A DNA stretch of 64,000 bases from Arthonia radiata. Its lineage: Eukaryota; Ascomycota; Arthoniomycetes; Arthoniales; Arthoniaceae. Positions 22,126 through 33,931 of the stretch are shown here, piece after piece. The notes below the pieces were generated by a model. That model had not been told where the DNA came from. It worked only from the letters and a program-made list of their open reading frames with translations, and made no database searches. The stretch lies in assembly GCA_002989075.1 (NCBI GenBank), contig PSQN01000008.1, positions 186,001 through 250,000 on the forward strand. The letters are read 5' to 3'. Position 1 is the stretch's first letter. Each line of letters starts with the position of its first letter. Both the position numbers and the translations under genes were made by a program.

Positions 22126-22556
22126 TGCAATAGCTTCTGAGTAATAGAGGCTGTTTGCATGCGAGATGTTTCTTATTTGCGCCTCGGCTATTGTATGTGG
22201 CGATGATTAGCTAATTCTGGGTATGAGGGTAAGCGAAAGAGTCGAGATGGTAAAATACGATCATGCCTCACGTATAAGTGTCCTTTTCCATATCCGAACA
22301 TATGTTGTACCGTTGTCCGACAAACAGCCATTTCAGCCCCAAGAGATGTGCTTTCATCCATACATTCGTGGACTATTCGGCGATCCGTATAGCTGGAAGC
22401 GGCTGGCGTTGGCCAGGGCGCGATGACCTGGGTTTCAGCAAGTGCTCTCTTCTTGAAGGTTGTCGATAGCGCGTGACTCGAGGCCCAAGCGATCACCTTG
22501 CCAAAGGTGTTCTCTGTCCCAGTTTTGCAGTTGGAGCATCTCCGCTCAAGCTCTAT
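22126..22556. other. Spacer between array copies 2 and 3
   Basis: No supported gene. Contains the 22378-22443 member of the duplicated block. An open frame across it (22188-22496, minus) is not conserved as protein in the other spacers. Confidence 0.5.
22378..22443. repeat. Diverged direct repeat, partner of 20986-21052
   Basis: Block beginning CGGCGATCCGTATAGCTGGA and ending CTGGGTTTCAGCAAGTGC, matching the block downstream of copy 3. Marks the shared 3-prime flank of copies 2 and 3. Confidence 0.8.
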
Positions 22557-23266
22557 TTAGAGCGTGCGGTCGTCCAAAGCATGACTCACCATTATGCCAA
22601 CGGACCACTGCGAAGACTCAAGGTCAGCACATTGCAGGAAAATCTGCGACCGCTGAAAGTGCAGTATAGCCGAGCAAGGTATCAACTGACCATGTCCAAA
22701 TAACACCCGGTCGGCACCCGTCCAGTATAGACGTGAAGATTATTATGTGACCTGTGAGCCACCTTTTCTAAGCAAAACTCCCCCAGAGCAGGGGGCTTGC
22801 AGCCGGCGTCGTGTATTGTAAGCTGATTTCCTGCCTTGTAAAGTCAAGTGCGCGACCGTTGCGATTGAGTGTCAGTCTGCACGACCTTGTGGATGGGATA
22901 AAGCCAAACTGCCAGGGTTCTCGAGTTGAAGTGACTGTTTTAGACACTCCCTTATAAGCCACGGTGAAATCAGGCAGACGATTTCCGGCCTTAGTAACAT
23001 CCTGAAAGTCTGCATGGGAATGTTACTAATATTGAGACGTGCGTAGGTCCGAGGGCGGACATACGAAAGATCTCTTCGGCTTCATGACGGAAGCCACGCT
23101 CGAACAGTACGTAATGGTGGTGTCCCGAGAGCAAGGGGTGACCGTTGCACATAACAGTGATGGAAGTGCGCATCGCCCAAAGATGGTGGTGAATCATCAC
23201 CGTGAGTTCGACTTTTTGAAGTGAAAGAAGGGTTCCAGGCTGCCATTCGTCTTCGATTGCAGACAT
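22557..23266 (-). pseudogene. Array copy 2: frame break in exon 2
   Basis: Exons 23065-23266, 22691-23009 and 22557-22607. Exon 1 reads MSAIEDEWQPGTLLSLQKVE with CNGHPLLSGHHHYVLF. Exon 2 begins FQDVTKAGNRLPDFTVAYKG and runs to LTLNRNGRALDF, after which the family pattern continues only in another frame (LGEFCLEKVAHRSHNNLHVY, VPTGCYLDM). The three exons total 572 nt, two more than a multiple of three, and no intron of sensible size removes the break near 22825-22850. The copy is likely a recent pseudogene or carries an assembly indel. Exon 3 reads WSVGIMVSHALDDRTL. Confidence 0.65.
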
Positions 23267-23645
23267 TGCTGAACTGTGTCAATCAGAGCTTGCTTGTATC
23301 AACAGTCAAATTAGAGTTCTTCCAGTAAAAGTCTTTCGGCTGTGAGTCTGGATTTGAAAGTAGTGGGTAGGCGAGTCGTCGAAGGGGCTGCAACAGAGAG
23401 AAGTGTGTCATCTATCACGAACAGGTATGCTTTTTCAATTCTTCGAAGACATGTACGGCAGATAGATGAAGAACCGTTTCGGCCCCAACAGTTATGCCTT
23501 GAGCTATATCTTTAGAGTGTATTGTGCGATCCGCGTCGATGAGGAACAGCGTGGAGTTTGTCGAGACGCAAACGTGCTTTCCATCACTGCTGTTGCTCCT
23601 TGCGATAGCGCAAACGGAGTCATGCCACATGCGCAGTGAGTTGTC
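23267..23645. other. Spacer between array copies 1 and 2
   Basis: A 71-codon minus-strand frame (23415-23630) is open but starts only with ATG TGG and has no clear counterpart in other spacers. Not supported as an exon because copy 1 already ends in frame at 23646. Confidence 0.5.
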
Positions 23646-24348
23646 TTACGTAAGCGGGTCAATGAAGTGCATTGCTACGATGCCAATGCTCCACTGCGAC
23701 CGCATTAGCGTTCCGTCGTCTTTGACATCGTTGCAAAAAGCCGTATGTGCTGGCAGGTCAAACACTCACCAGATCTAAATGACATCCTTCCGGTACTTCG
23801 ACTTTATACTTATACTCAAGGATCTTCTGGTTTGTATCGTATATCAATGTCTGAGGCTCGTGCCCACTCTCCGTGACCATGGTCATTTCTTCCTCCTTCA
23901 CAACATGAAGCCGCTGATCATCGCGTGTGATCGTCAAACGTTTCTGCCCGGAAGCTTCTAAACGCGTGAAGCTCAATTGCCATTCTGAACTTTCTGTTGT
24001 GGCGACATCGTCATTGTTCTTTTCAATGGTAAGTATGGTGTCCCGCATGCGTTTTTCGGCGTGAGTGTTGTCTTTGAGGTCTGTATCATGCAATTGTAAG
24101 CAGATGGCCGTGGATCAGAGGTCATGTTGAGAACGGTACTCACATATGGAAGATTCGTATTCTTTGGTAGTCGGCTCGATCGGACTTTGCCCAAGACGCC
24201 TTTCATGATGGCCAGACAAAAGCGGTTGGTCGTCGCAGAAAACAGCGACTGTTGTCAGACCTGTAAGGCGCCAATTGTGGATATCTATTGCTAGACTAGT
24301 CTGCTGTTTTGTTCGAAGTGTTTGTGCCTCCCAAATTACGTCTGACAT
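23646..24348 (-). CDS. Array copy 1: uncharacterised 187-residue protein, intact
   Basis: Unknown family. Exons 24144-24348, 23770-24080 and 23646-23693 join in frame to 187 residues using GTGAGT donors (both introns) and CAG acceptors. The start MSDVIWEAQTLRTKQQTSLA is followed by DDQPLLSGHHERRLG in exon 1. Exon 2 has alternating hydrophobic/polar stretches (WQLSFTRLEASGQKRLTITR, LHVVKEEEMTMVTESG, LEYKYKVEVPEGCHLDL) that suggest a beta-sheet fold; exon 3 reads WSIGIVAMHFIDPLT. No signal peptide, membrane helix or cysteine framework, so probably a soluble intracellular protein. It is the 5-prime-most and cleanest member of the array. Conserved exon phases across copies are the main evidence that this is a gene. 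Confidence 0.72.
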
Positions 24349-26710
24349 TATTTCAAGCTAGCAGTATGGGATAAAAGTAAAGCGTTGTATAGATTGCAGG
24401 GCCAAAAGGTGAGAGGTATCGAGGTTCAAATAGGGTGAGCGACTCACGGTACGGATCCGCATTTGGATTTGAGCCGTTCCAGAATATAATAGAAAATCGG
24501 AGTAGCTGAGCAGACGGCAATCTATTGTGTTCAATTGATTTGCGTTAGTCTGGACTGCCTGCGTACTGACGATCAGCCCTCATACCACGGATTGATGCCA
24601 ACTGAGGAGCATATAGCGAATGATATAGGTTGGCATATGCACTTTGCCAACTACAATTGGACTAGTCAAACATACTGCAGGCCGCGAGACCCTGCTTGTC
24701 CCTGCGAGCTCAGTCAAGTGACTCCGCACGCTGGACTATCAATCTCTTCCGAGCAGCCGGCGGCGGCTGATGAGGTACGAGCATAAGCGCGATGCAGATG
24801 GCCCCAAGCGGTTGATGTCAGCGGGAAAAGACGGTGTTTCCACATACGAAGCCTGCATATTGCGCCGCGTGCTGAAGGAACAGGAGAATGACGAGCCAGA
24901 TGCAGCATTCCTCCGAAATACAATAACACCACGCTGGAGATTACCTGTCGGAAATTCTCTTGGAAAGAATGTACTCTTTCCTGCATACGTAGTTGTCTCC
25001 GCAAATTGTTATCCCAAAGGCGGATTTCACCGCTTCGCTTGGCGTGACGAAGCTCTTTGCATGCAAGCTAGGCATCGTCCTTACAGTGTCATCAGCCAGA
25101 AAATTGTCGTACATCTGTCTGTCTCTGACTCAATAGCGATTTTGCGACAAGTTCTTCCAGAACGACGGGTCTGATCTTGGTATGGTTCAAGGATTCTAGA
25201 AGACCCCGTTCGGTCTCGGACGGGTGGAAGCCAGCATATCTGTGGGGCCGTGAATTCTAATGACGGGAGCAGGTCCAGTTCAGGCAGGACTTACTGTCAG
25301 GCTTGCTTTGATAGTCGACGGCGCACGTGCGCCAGGAAGTGTGGAGTAAATGATGTAAGCGCGGCAGACTTAATTGGGCCGATCTGATTGTTGAAGGGCA
25401 GTCTTAGTGGCCCGCGAGGGGAGATCGCAGTGTATCAGCATGCTTTTGACGCTTTGTCCTTTTATCAACGGTCAGCTTCGCTGTTCTACGCCGAGTATGG
25501 CGCGAGTGTCTTGAACGCCGGGATCTCCGCTGTGTTCTGTGCTTTGCAGCGTTCCAGAAGAGTAGTGGAAGCTGCTGGTCAGGGCGCACGCTTCAGGAGG
25601 CGCAGCTTCACAGGGAGGCTTGTGCGAGATCGTGCTTCTCCAAACATTTTGCCACACTCAAGTCATAGCCGCCGCAGGGCAGACAGAAGCTCGGGCGGTC
25701 CTGGTTTCTCGGCTGTACGCTATGACGTTCAAGCACCTGCGGATGAGTATAAGGCCAGCTGCTGGCCCCAGATGCTCATCCAAGCATCCTCACTGAGTAC
25801 ATCCAGCGACCCGTACACACGGCTCAGAGCACGATCAGCTTGCCTAAGCCGTATGCGCTCACCCCGACTCGCGCATATAGAACAATTGGAGGGAAGTGCG
25901 ATCGATATGGTCAATGCACATGTGTTTCCTTATGGGCCGAGACTTGGTCTCGGACATGGAACGCTCTGGAGACAGAAAGAGACCGAAGAAGTCATAAACG
26001 TCGCATGCATCCCAGATGATTGTGAATAATCGCGTCGTCGATAGCACAGTGCTCTCGGCGGCAAAGCAGGCCCCTTAGTTGCTACTTCCGCGACGGTTAA
26101 TCGTCAGACATGCAACTTGTCTCCTCGGAGCAGTCTCATTTTGGACTGTGTTCAATTGGGTGGGGAATATGAGCGGCTTCCCGACATCTTCTCGTAAGAG
26201 CGTTCGACTCTTGGGTAGAGCCCATGTTGCTAGGGAGATGAACGAGACAGAACCGGGGACGTAACCCATCTTAGACTTCGCCGCAGGACTCAAGCTCCAG
26301 TATTTCAAGACATGGCGAAAGAGCTGAAATATGATCAGTTTCTCCAGTCGTAATTACCAAGGGAAGTCTGAAGAAGAGGACGGAGACAGTGGACGAGAAA
26401 AGCACAAAAGACTGGAGAACCACTTGTGAGGTCAACTTGCCGCATCGCGGAGTCTTCTCCGCTCAGGTCTTCGATGTCCGGAGTTTTCCCTACTGGAACG
26501 CCTAGAATGGGCTGTATGCGGTGCAAAGCCCCTAACGGCACGACACGGACTGTCGAGGGAATGAGAATGAACAACAATGTCTTAGTATCGACTGGTGTCC
26601 GCCTCACGGCGTTAATTGGATATTTGGGAGTAGAATCGTGTACCACACACGCTATGATATATGAACGCCTACGCAATGCTTCTCAAGGCGCGGCCGTAGC
26701 AGGACCACAC
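24349..26710. other. 2.4-kb gene-poor region
   Basis: Upstream flank of the array and downstream flank of the MFS gene. Open frames at 24770-25174 and 25388-26029 (plus) lack a convincing ATG, known motif or splice partner. A faint likeness to the array exon 3 sense (GATGCCAACTGAGGAG near 24595) could be a remnant but is too short to call. No RNA gene or long repeat seen. Confidence 0.45.
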
Positions 26711-28565
26711 TTACGCCGCCGCCATCTCCACCTTTTTCCCCTTGACACTCTTCCACTCCATGAACACCGCCCCGAGGATACTCAACGCGCCCGTCGCCAC
26801 ACTCACGTAGAACACCTGCGTCAACGTATCGTTATACGCAACCAGCACCTGGCTCAAGTACTCCTTGGGTATCACATCCTTCAGACTCGTCGCTCCCACG
26901 CTCAGCACGCTGCCCGGGTTCACGTTCGGTAGCTGTATCTGCAGATTCTTCAGCAGCTGGTTCGAGAACACGTTCTGCCCGACACTGATGAATAGTGCGC
27001 CTCCAAGGGTCTGCGAGAACATAATCGTTGCGGTGCCGACAGGTACGTCTTTCAGTGGCAAGACGGCTTGTACGGCGATCAAGGGCTGTTGCATGCCAGC
27101 ACCCACACCGATGCCAAAGAGCGCCGAATAGCCAATCCACTCGGGGTGTGCGGTAGAGACTGTGAAGGTCGTGAGGAGGCCAGCGCCGATGGAGACGAAA
27201 ATCGAGCTGAAGATGACGAATGGCATGTAATAGCCAAATGTAGTGACAAGGCCACCTGCCAGGACAGAGAAGATTACCACGCCAAGGAGCATGGCCAGGT
27301 TCATGATGCCTGTGAGATGTTAGTAGTAAGCTTAGTAGACGCATGCTTGCGCTTTGAAAACATCTGGTGGGGGGCGCCTCACCTGACTTTGTAGCGGAGA
27401 CACTTTTAATGGCCTGAAACCATATTGGCAGATAATAAATGAGGACGAAAAACGATCCGCCGATCATCGCGGCGAACCAGGCTCCAGACCAAACTGAACG
27501 CTGCTTGAACACTCGAGGAGGAACCGTTGCCATCTCCTGCTTCCAGATCTGGATGCCGATGAAAGCAATGATAAGCAGACCGAAGAACACGAAGCAGACA
27601 ATGATGCGCCAGCTGCCCCACGGATAGATCGAACCGCCCCACTGTAGCGCCAACAACAGAGAAACAACCGCGGGCACGAACACAATCGTGCCGAGAGGAT
27701 CCAACTGATTCAATTTCTCCCGCCATGTTGAAGCAGGATGGTTGTCGCTTTTCCCGGGCGACTGGAAGAAGATGATGATGAACGCGGCTGTGACGGCGCC
27801 CATGGGGAGGTTGATATAGAAGCACCAGCGCCAGGAGACTTTGTCGGTGAAAGCTCCGCCCATCAGTGGACCAGCAACCGACGCGATACCATACATGGCA
27901 CCGAGGAGACCAGTGTAGACCGGTCTTTGCTTGAGCGGTACCGTATGAGCGACGACGAGAATGGCACCGGAGAAGATACCTGCAGAGCCAAGACCTGCGA
28001 CCGCGCGTCCGATGATGAGGGCGACGGAATTGGGTGCCGCACCGCAGACGACGGAACCGATCTCGAAGATAGCAAAAGCAGTGAGATAGACCCCCTTGAT
28101 AGAGTAGAAGGTGTACAGCTTGCCGAAGAACAGCTGGAAAGCGCACGTCGTGAGAAGATATGCAGAACCATACCAGCCGACGTCGTCGATGGAGTTGAAC
28201 TGGTCCGTGATGCGAGGAATGGCTGTAGCAATGATTGTGTTGTCAAGGGCCATGCATAACACACTTAGCATCAACGCGAGTGTGATGACTGCAAGCTTCC
28301 ACGCTTTGGGGTATTCGATCTCGTCCTCGCCCTCACCTTCCGTGGTTTGTTGCTTGGCTTCTTCGAGGACCGCCTCTGCTCGGTTCGAAGGCGTACTCGA
28401 ACGCCTTCGTTCATTAGTGGTACTGACATTGGCTTCATCTTGCTTCTCGTTGAGTTCGCCTGCTTCATCGTGCTTCTCGTTGTTGACGGACACAGGCCCA
28501 GATGATGTGTCTGACGGGGACTTTGTTGCCGGCTTGGGCTTAGCCCAAAATTTCAGATTTGGCAT
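26711..28565 (-). CDS. MFS transporter, DHA2 (14-TM) drug:H+ antiporter type
   Basis: Predicted plasma-membrane proton antiporter exporting toxic or self-made metabolites. Two exons (27383-28565 and 26711-27309) give 593 residues. About 100 hydrophilic N-terminal residues, with many Glu and Ser, precede the first membrane helix. Family motifs seen: [17 protein letters not shown] after TM1, [15 protein letters not shown] in TM4-5, and [20 protein letters not shown] in the TM5-6 motif C region. The count of hydrophobic segments fits 14 helices. The 73-nt intron has a GTGAGG donor and a CACAG acceptor and splits a glycine codon. The start [10 protein letters not shown] was preferred because the longer frame's extra residues lack an ATG. 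No biosynthetic cluster genes lie adjacent, so the substrate is open. Confidence 0.92.
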
Positions 28566-29469
28566 TTTGATTCTACTCTGCAATGTTGTCTTCGCAGAAT
28601 GTTGGAAGGTCGTGCATGCAGATGACGAGATGGACAATTAGTGCGATGTCATTGGCAGATGCTTGGCAATAACGCAAGACTCGGAAGGTACGAGGTACAA
28701 ACGCGGGCAAAAGCCTTACACATCCGTCGCGAGGAATGCACACAGTTAAGTACGCTCTCGGTTGCTTCAAATGTGCAAAGCCAGGCAGAAACTGTCCGCC
28801 TTGGCCAGATTATCGAAGCCATTGGTCAGGAACGCAAGAATAGTCCCGGATCGAAAAGGATTCCGAGAGAGTCGCACCGGCCGGATGGTCATCACTCAAA
28901 AGCCGTGAGGATTCCCCAGGCAGGCGCTTTCTCGACTAACCGCAGACTCGTTTGCGAGCGCCATGCTTGTTTGAAGTGCTGCTAGATGGACAAGGTAGTG
29001 AGCATTTGTAAGAAAATAAAAAAGACAACAATCACGATGGACCCTCGCAAAGGGTCGGAAAGCGGCCCACCTAGATGCCGGCACGCCGGCTAAGATGGTC
29101 GTCTTGCTGTTGTCGGAAGGTGGTGAATGCTCCTGTCGCAAAATGATGACCAGCACGTGCACTCATCCTACAAATGCATCCATTTGATTGGGTGCTTGCG
29201 CACTTCCGGGAGCTTTTGGAGAGCCCGTGCAAAGCTTGCAAGAACTCGGACAAATGTCTTCGAGGAGCACACGCCAGCACCTTGCTCCTTTTCGTCGCAA
29301 TTCCCTGTGCTATCCAGTCCTTGTCAAATGCTCAGTCAGCGTGTATCATCTGGCGCTCGTATTCATAGCAGTCAGCGTAGCAACGACGATACAATCAGCA
29401 GCATTGAGAGAATAAATTTCACTTGGACCTTTCTCCTCGTACTTCCAAAATAAGGGAGCCTCCAGACAT
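28566..29469. other. Intergenic region between MFS and APC genes
   Basis: Promoter of the MFS gene and 3-prime flank of the permease. Contains a small inverted repeat, GCCGGCACGCCGGC (about 29078-29091). No gene supported. Confidence 0.5.
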
Positions 29470-31241
29470 CTACGCGTCCACGATCCCATCGCTGGCAGGC
29501 GGCCCCTTGTACACTCTCCTTGCGTAAACCACATACCAGATGACGCTCAGCGTCATGAATCCAACAACAATAACCGACGCGTAATTCATCGTCACCTCCG
29601 TCACGGGCAGCGCAGTCGGCATGCTGAACAGTACCAGCTCAAATGCAATCCAAAGCAGCGCAATGGCGTTGGCTACAGTTTGCTTTTAGCTTTGATCCCT
29701 CGTAGTACGCATTTGCTGACAGAAGTGGCTTACCAGCAGATCCAACAACCATCCCACAATTCCATTTTGCAGCCATGACCTCCTTCCTCCGATGCAACAC
29801 ACTGATCGTGATGGGCACGCCATAGCTCAACGCCAGCGCTATCACGCCTGCACTCGTGAACGCGATGAACGCGCTCGAGCTGCCCAGGTTGATAAGACCC
29901 AACAGCGCTTGCACGAGCGTCAACAGAGCGAGCGCCCACACCGGGACGTCAAATCGCTTGTCGACTTTCTTGAAGAGGCTGGAGAATGGCATCGCGTTAT
30001 CTCTCGCGAACGCCCAAGTCACACGTGCGGCGGCTGTGGTGATGGAGATACTGCAGAAGAGCGTAATAGTTAGGACGAGGAACATAAGGCCGATGCCGCC
30101 GGCCGCAGTGCCCATGGCTTGGTGGAAGATGTACGGCAGCGCCTGCGCGACGGGCGCTTCTAGGATGTCGGCAAGAGGTGGCAGGACGACACAGATGGGA
30201 ATAACGTAGAAGAGGCCTGCGATCCCGCCGACGGGGATGCAGAGCGATATTGCTCTTGGCATCTTGACGGAGGGATCCGCGACTTCTTCAGACATCGACG
30301 TGATCACTGCTCGCTATCAGCATCGCGCTGTAAACAGGCTTGTTTGAAGGAAGATAGGAAAGACATACTGCCAATGGCTGAGAATGTATAAGCACAAGGT
30401 AAGAGGCCGATGAAGAAAGTAAAGCCTCCCCAGCCTGCCAGATTTGTATCGTAATGTCCTAGAGCGTAGGCTGCATCGTATCTACCCGTCGCCGCCTCCG
30501 CGGCCAATGCGACCATGATAATGAAGATGCTCACCGCTGTCCAGCCTGCGCATATGATGTCTACCATTGGCAGCCACTCGTTGAAGAGCGTACATATTGC
30601 GAAGCTGACCAAGAGGAGGGCGTAGAAGATCAGTAGCAGCTGCCAGCTCGTGACCTCAAAGTCCGGGTGGCTGATGGCGACTGTCGCTGCGAGGAGGGAG
30701 GCAAAGCCGAAGTTCACAGAGAGCGTGATCGTCCAGTTTCCGATCAGCCATATCCAGCCGGTGACGAAGGAGAGAAGCTCTTTGTGTGAGGAGGCGAGCT
30801 GGTAGGACCAGTAGTATGGACCCGCCGCGGTTGGGTAGCGAGACGCTATCTCGGAGAGCGAGAGGGCAACACATTCGTCGAGGATGCAGACAACGATCTA
30901 AGCGTTGAATGTGAGCAACTCACAAGCCTTTGACGTGAGAGAGTGAAGGCCCAACAATGGCGGAGGGTGCTGGCACATGGCAGGATACTCACCCAGCCCA
31001 AGAAGATAGAGAGCTGGCCACCGCCGTATATTGCACTCAAGAGTGGCCCGCCTTCGCCATACGGTATTGCTGCAATAGCTAACGACTGAAACAGCAAAGT
31101 GATGAGCGAACGATTACGTTTGAGCTCCGGCTTGTAGCCCAGGGCTAGCAAATCGTCGTTTGTGTCGACATCTGTGACTGGTGACGACGTATCAGATACG
31201 GCCTTTTCATCTGCAGCTGCCTCTTTGTGCGTCGAGGTCAT
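29470..31241 (-). CDS. APC-family amino acid / choline / GABA permease
   Basis: Predicted plasma-membrane transporter of amino acids, GABA or choline. Four exons (30993-31241, 30369-30897, 29734-30306, 29470-29672) join in frame to 517 residues. After a hydrophilic acidic N-terminus comes LGYKPELKRNRSLITLLFQS, the family's characteristic entry, then GGPLLSAIYGGG (unwound TM1 substrate region), ASRYPTAAGPYYWSYQLAS, and MITSMSEEVADPSVKMPRAI in the cytosolic loop after TM6, a hallmark of the fungal HNM1/UGA4-like group. About 12 hydrophobic segments. The final short exon is needed for TM11-12 and ends YKGPPASDGIVDA. Introns are 61-95 nt. Substrate is not deducible from sequence alone. Confidence 0.93.
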
Positions 31242-31977
31242 GGTCGAGAGTGAAGCTTCGCGATATCGGCCCTAGGTCGAACAGGACTTGTTGTTGATGC
31301 AGGGAGGCAGGGCCACGAAGGATGCTTGTAGGAATAGTCTCGCGCGAGCCCAACAGTAGCCTTACGGAATCATTGCCAGCCATCTGGACTATCTCTTTGT
31401 GACGAGGTGAGTCTGGTCCACGAGCGTGAGGTTTACGGCAGTAAGCGCAAGCGAGGCTTATCGGATTGGGCAACTGCAGCTGTCAGCCAACAGCCACAAG
31501 CAATGCACATCGCTTGCATGCTGTAGTGACAACGTGGATACATTGTACGCCGCGAACGGGTGGTGTTGAATGATGTTCACTTCGTATCACGCTTGCCCCG
31601 CTGATAAGACCTCCCCCTGCACGTGCCATGCATGTCCGCTGCACCACGGGGACACTTTTGCTGTTTCTGGCCAATTGCTTCATCCAGGCGTTCGCAAGAT
31701 ATTACTAATCGCGTACAGTTGGCAGCTCCCAACGTTCAAATCTACGGGATGAGAAAGTGATGTACATAGTCATGATCTATCCCAAGACTACATGGACAAA
31801 TTGCTTCAACGAGCCTTTCACTACTCAGAGACAGAAAAGAGTCACATATTGCAGCAGAGAGTTGGGACGGTAATTGTTCTGCGTCGAACAAATTCTGTCA
31901 ACGCCAGTCTTTGTGCGTCAGATTCTCCTTGATTGGAGGTGGGGTATCACTCGCTGCTGCTGGCTCTTAGGACTCGT
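31242..31977. other. Intergenic region between permease and rhodopsin-domain gene
   Basis: Upstream of the permease, downstream of the rhodopsin-domain gene. No supported gene, RNA or repeat. Confidence 0.5.
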
Positions 31978-33931
31978 CTACACTCCCAGCAAATTATCAA
32001 TTCTCTTCTGCTGACTGACTTCGTTCTGCGCATCTGTGATGACGTCCGCCTCATTGCTTCCGTGCGCTTCGCTTCCCACGTCCGCCATTTCAATCGCCTC
32101 TCCTTCCCCGTATGGCGTACTGACCCCCTGCTCGAGATCGGCGCTGCCGCTGCTCCGATGGCTGACGCCTACGCTTATTCCAGGCGTCTTGCTTGCCTCG
32201 TTCTTATCATGGTCATTACCATCGGTGATAGCGCTGCTATCGGATCCGCGTACGTCGTCTACGCGACCGAAGCGTTCGCTGGGTGTTCTCGTTCTTGTAC
32301 GTACATTGGTCTGGGCTGTGCTGGCGATGAAGCGTCTGATGAACAAGCGAAGGCGCGCAGGCATCAAGAATTCGAAGAAGGGAAATGAGACCGGAAGGCA
32401 TGCTCCGATCAGGTAGCAACTGGATTCGATGATGTTCATGTAGACGAGCTTCGCGGTGGAGTCGGGTGAGACCATAACTACTATTAAAAACGTCAGCACA
32501 AGTAATTCTGAAGAGCAGTCACCTCGGCATTCTCAAATCCCCGATTATCTCTTCGGGGACAACGCCGAGTTGCTGCTTGCCGGGCGCTGAACATTATTAC
32601 AATGAAGACAACGTGCGGCTGCTGCTGTAAGGATGCAGAGGGCTTCCAGTCGAGGCCAGTGATACAGAAGTCACCCTCACATCTCTTGGTCTCAGAATTG
32701 TATGCGCGAGTCTTTGCCGGCTCTTTGAATGCTGAGAGTCACGTCGAAGGCTACAGAAGGAAAAGTGTGGACGCTGTTGAACTTACCTAGAAACAATATG
32801 TCAGCACAGCCACCTCTGAAGTTTGTTCCGGTCTCAAACACAATATTGTAAGACGGTGCCGCCGACCTAGCTTCCTGGAAGCGGGTTTAAAGCATCGGAA
32901 TAGAATGCGTGCATGCTCTTAGACTTACCGTCTTGATGTGCATATACCACCCACCGTGCGATAGTCGCGACCACCGCAATGATGCCAATCAGAAACACGA
33001 AGGAGACGAATAGTTTCCGTCTACGAGAGATGGGAAGGCTCCACACCGCCGGTATCGGTAGAAGTGAGATGGATACTTGAATGAGGACGTTCGGTAGGCC
33101 AGACGATCTGTAGAAGAAGTTCAAATCCAGGCAGTGACCTTCGGATAGCGTGCGGTTCCAGAAATATTGTACTGGATGGCAGAGAAAGACAGAAGTGGTG
33201 AAGAAGGCTATAGCCATGGCCATGGTCAAAGCGATCGTGATCCGGATGAAGACTCGCGTTGTGCATTGCATGAAGATGCGGAGGTAAAGCGTCAAGACCG
33301 AGAGTCTTGCGAACGTATAGCCAGGTATGAGGATGAGTGACGTAGCATAGACAAGTTTGAGGGTTGGCAAGAGCTGGCCGTCGTATTGCTTGAGCGCGAG
33401 GACCGGCACATTTGCAGGGCCATTGCCAATGGACATGTAATGAGCAATGACTGTGAGCATCTGGAGTCAGCAAATCTTGCCTAGACTTATGACAGTCTCA
33501 AAAGATGATGAACATGGCAAATCAATTTTCTTACGCATGGCCACCGCGCGCCTGACGCTGAGAACGACCATACTGCTGCTACCACGCTGAGCAGAGGGTG
33601 GTAGACTGCTGAGCGAAGGTGCTTGGACTCACGTATGCCAACTACACACCCCACAATATTGCACATGAAGGAAGGTATCAAAAACCAATCTAGTTTGCAG
33701 CATTTGCCAGTCAGTCATCATCACTCAAGGTCGTTGAGCATACTGAACGTATGCTGAGGAGCACTTACCGTCCCAAGCAAGCTCGAGTTGCCGCACATAT
33801 AGTCTCGCAGTGAACCTTATTGCTACGAAGAGTGTGTTGAGAACGACGAGCGTGATGCATACGGCAAGCAGTGGCCTCACAGCCTCCTCTGCGGTCTTGT
33901 TGCTTGGAAGAGGCATCTCAAAGTCGGTCAT
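31978..33931 (-). CDS. Fungal rhodopsin-domain integral membrane protein (Pth11/SAT-like)
   Basis: Seven-helix plasma-membrane protein of the large fungal rhodopsin-domain family, with receptor or sensor roles inferred for some members. Exons: 33769-33931, 33633-33689, a short middle exon of about 44 nt near 33528-33571 that is least certain, 32929-33460 and 31978-32477, for about 431 residues. Visible family features: first helix RPLLAVCITLVVLNTLF, the DW start of helix 2 formed by splicing, SLILIPGYTFARLSVLTLYL, a conserved Cys-rich CHPVQYFWNR loop with GHCLDLNFFYRSSG, the last helix IIESSCYLIGACLPV, then a long Ser/Asp-rich cytosolic tail ending KRIDNLLGV. The intron between the last two exons is about 451 nt, unusually long here. 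The start MTDFEMPLP was chosen as the only ATG fitting the topology. Confidence 0.82.

Larger units (their letters stand above)
20004..24348 (-). repeat. Tandem array of four paralogous three-exon genes
   Basis: Four head-to-tail units on the minus strand start at 24348, 23266, 22125 and 20729, with spacings of about 1.08, 1.14 and 1.40 kb. Each unit has exon 1 of 202-205 nt ending in phase 1, exon 2 of about 311-338 nt ending in phase 0, and a short exon 3 of 42-51 nt that opens with Trp. Shared protein landmarks are (C/N)GHPLLSG(H/Y)HH in exon 1, VP(E/T/A)G--LD at the end of exon 2, and W(S/A)(V/I)GI in exon 3. Conserved lengths and phases show that the copies arose by duplication of a whole gene. 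Only copy 1 reads clean. Confidence 0.85.

Noticed and set aside
23415-23630. 71-codon frame considered as a fourth exon of array copy 1
   Set aside because: All four copies end within about 16 codons after the exon 3 Trp, and no equivalent frame is open in the other spacers.
24590-24620. Possible fifth array copy remnant
   Set aside because: Likeness limited to about 16 bases with no supporting exon 1 or 2 pattern nearby.
25388-26029. 213-codon plus-strand open frame
   Set aside because: Starts at TTG codons with no early ATG, composition looks random, no recognisable motif and no adjoining exon.
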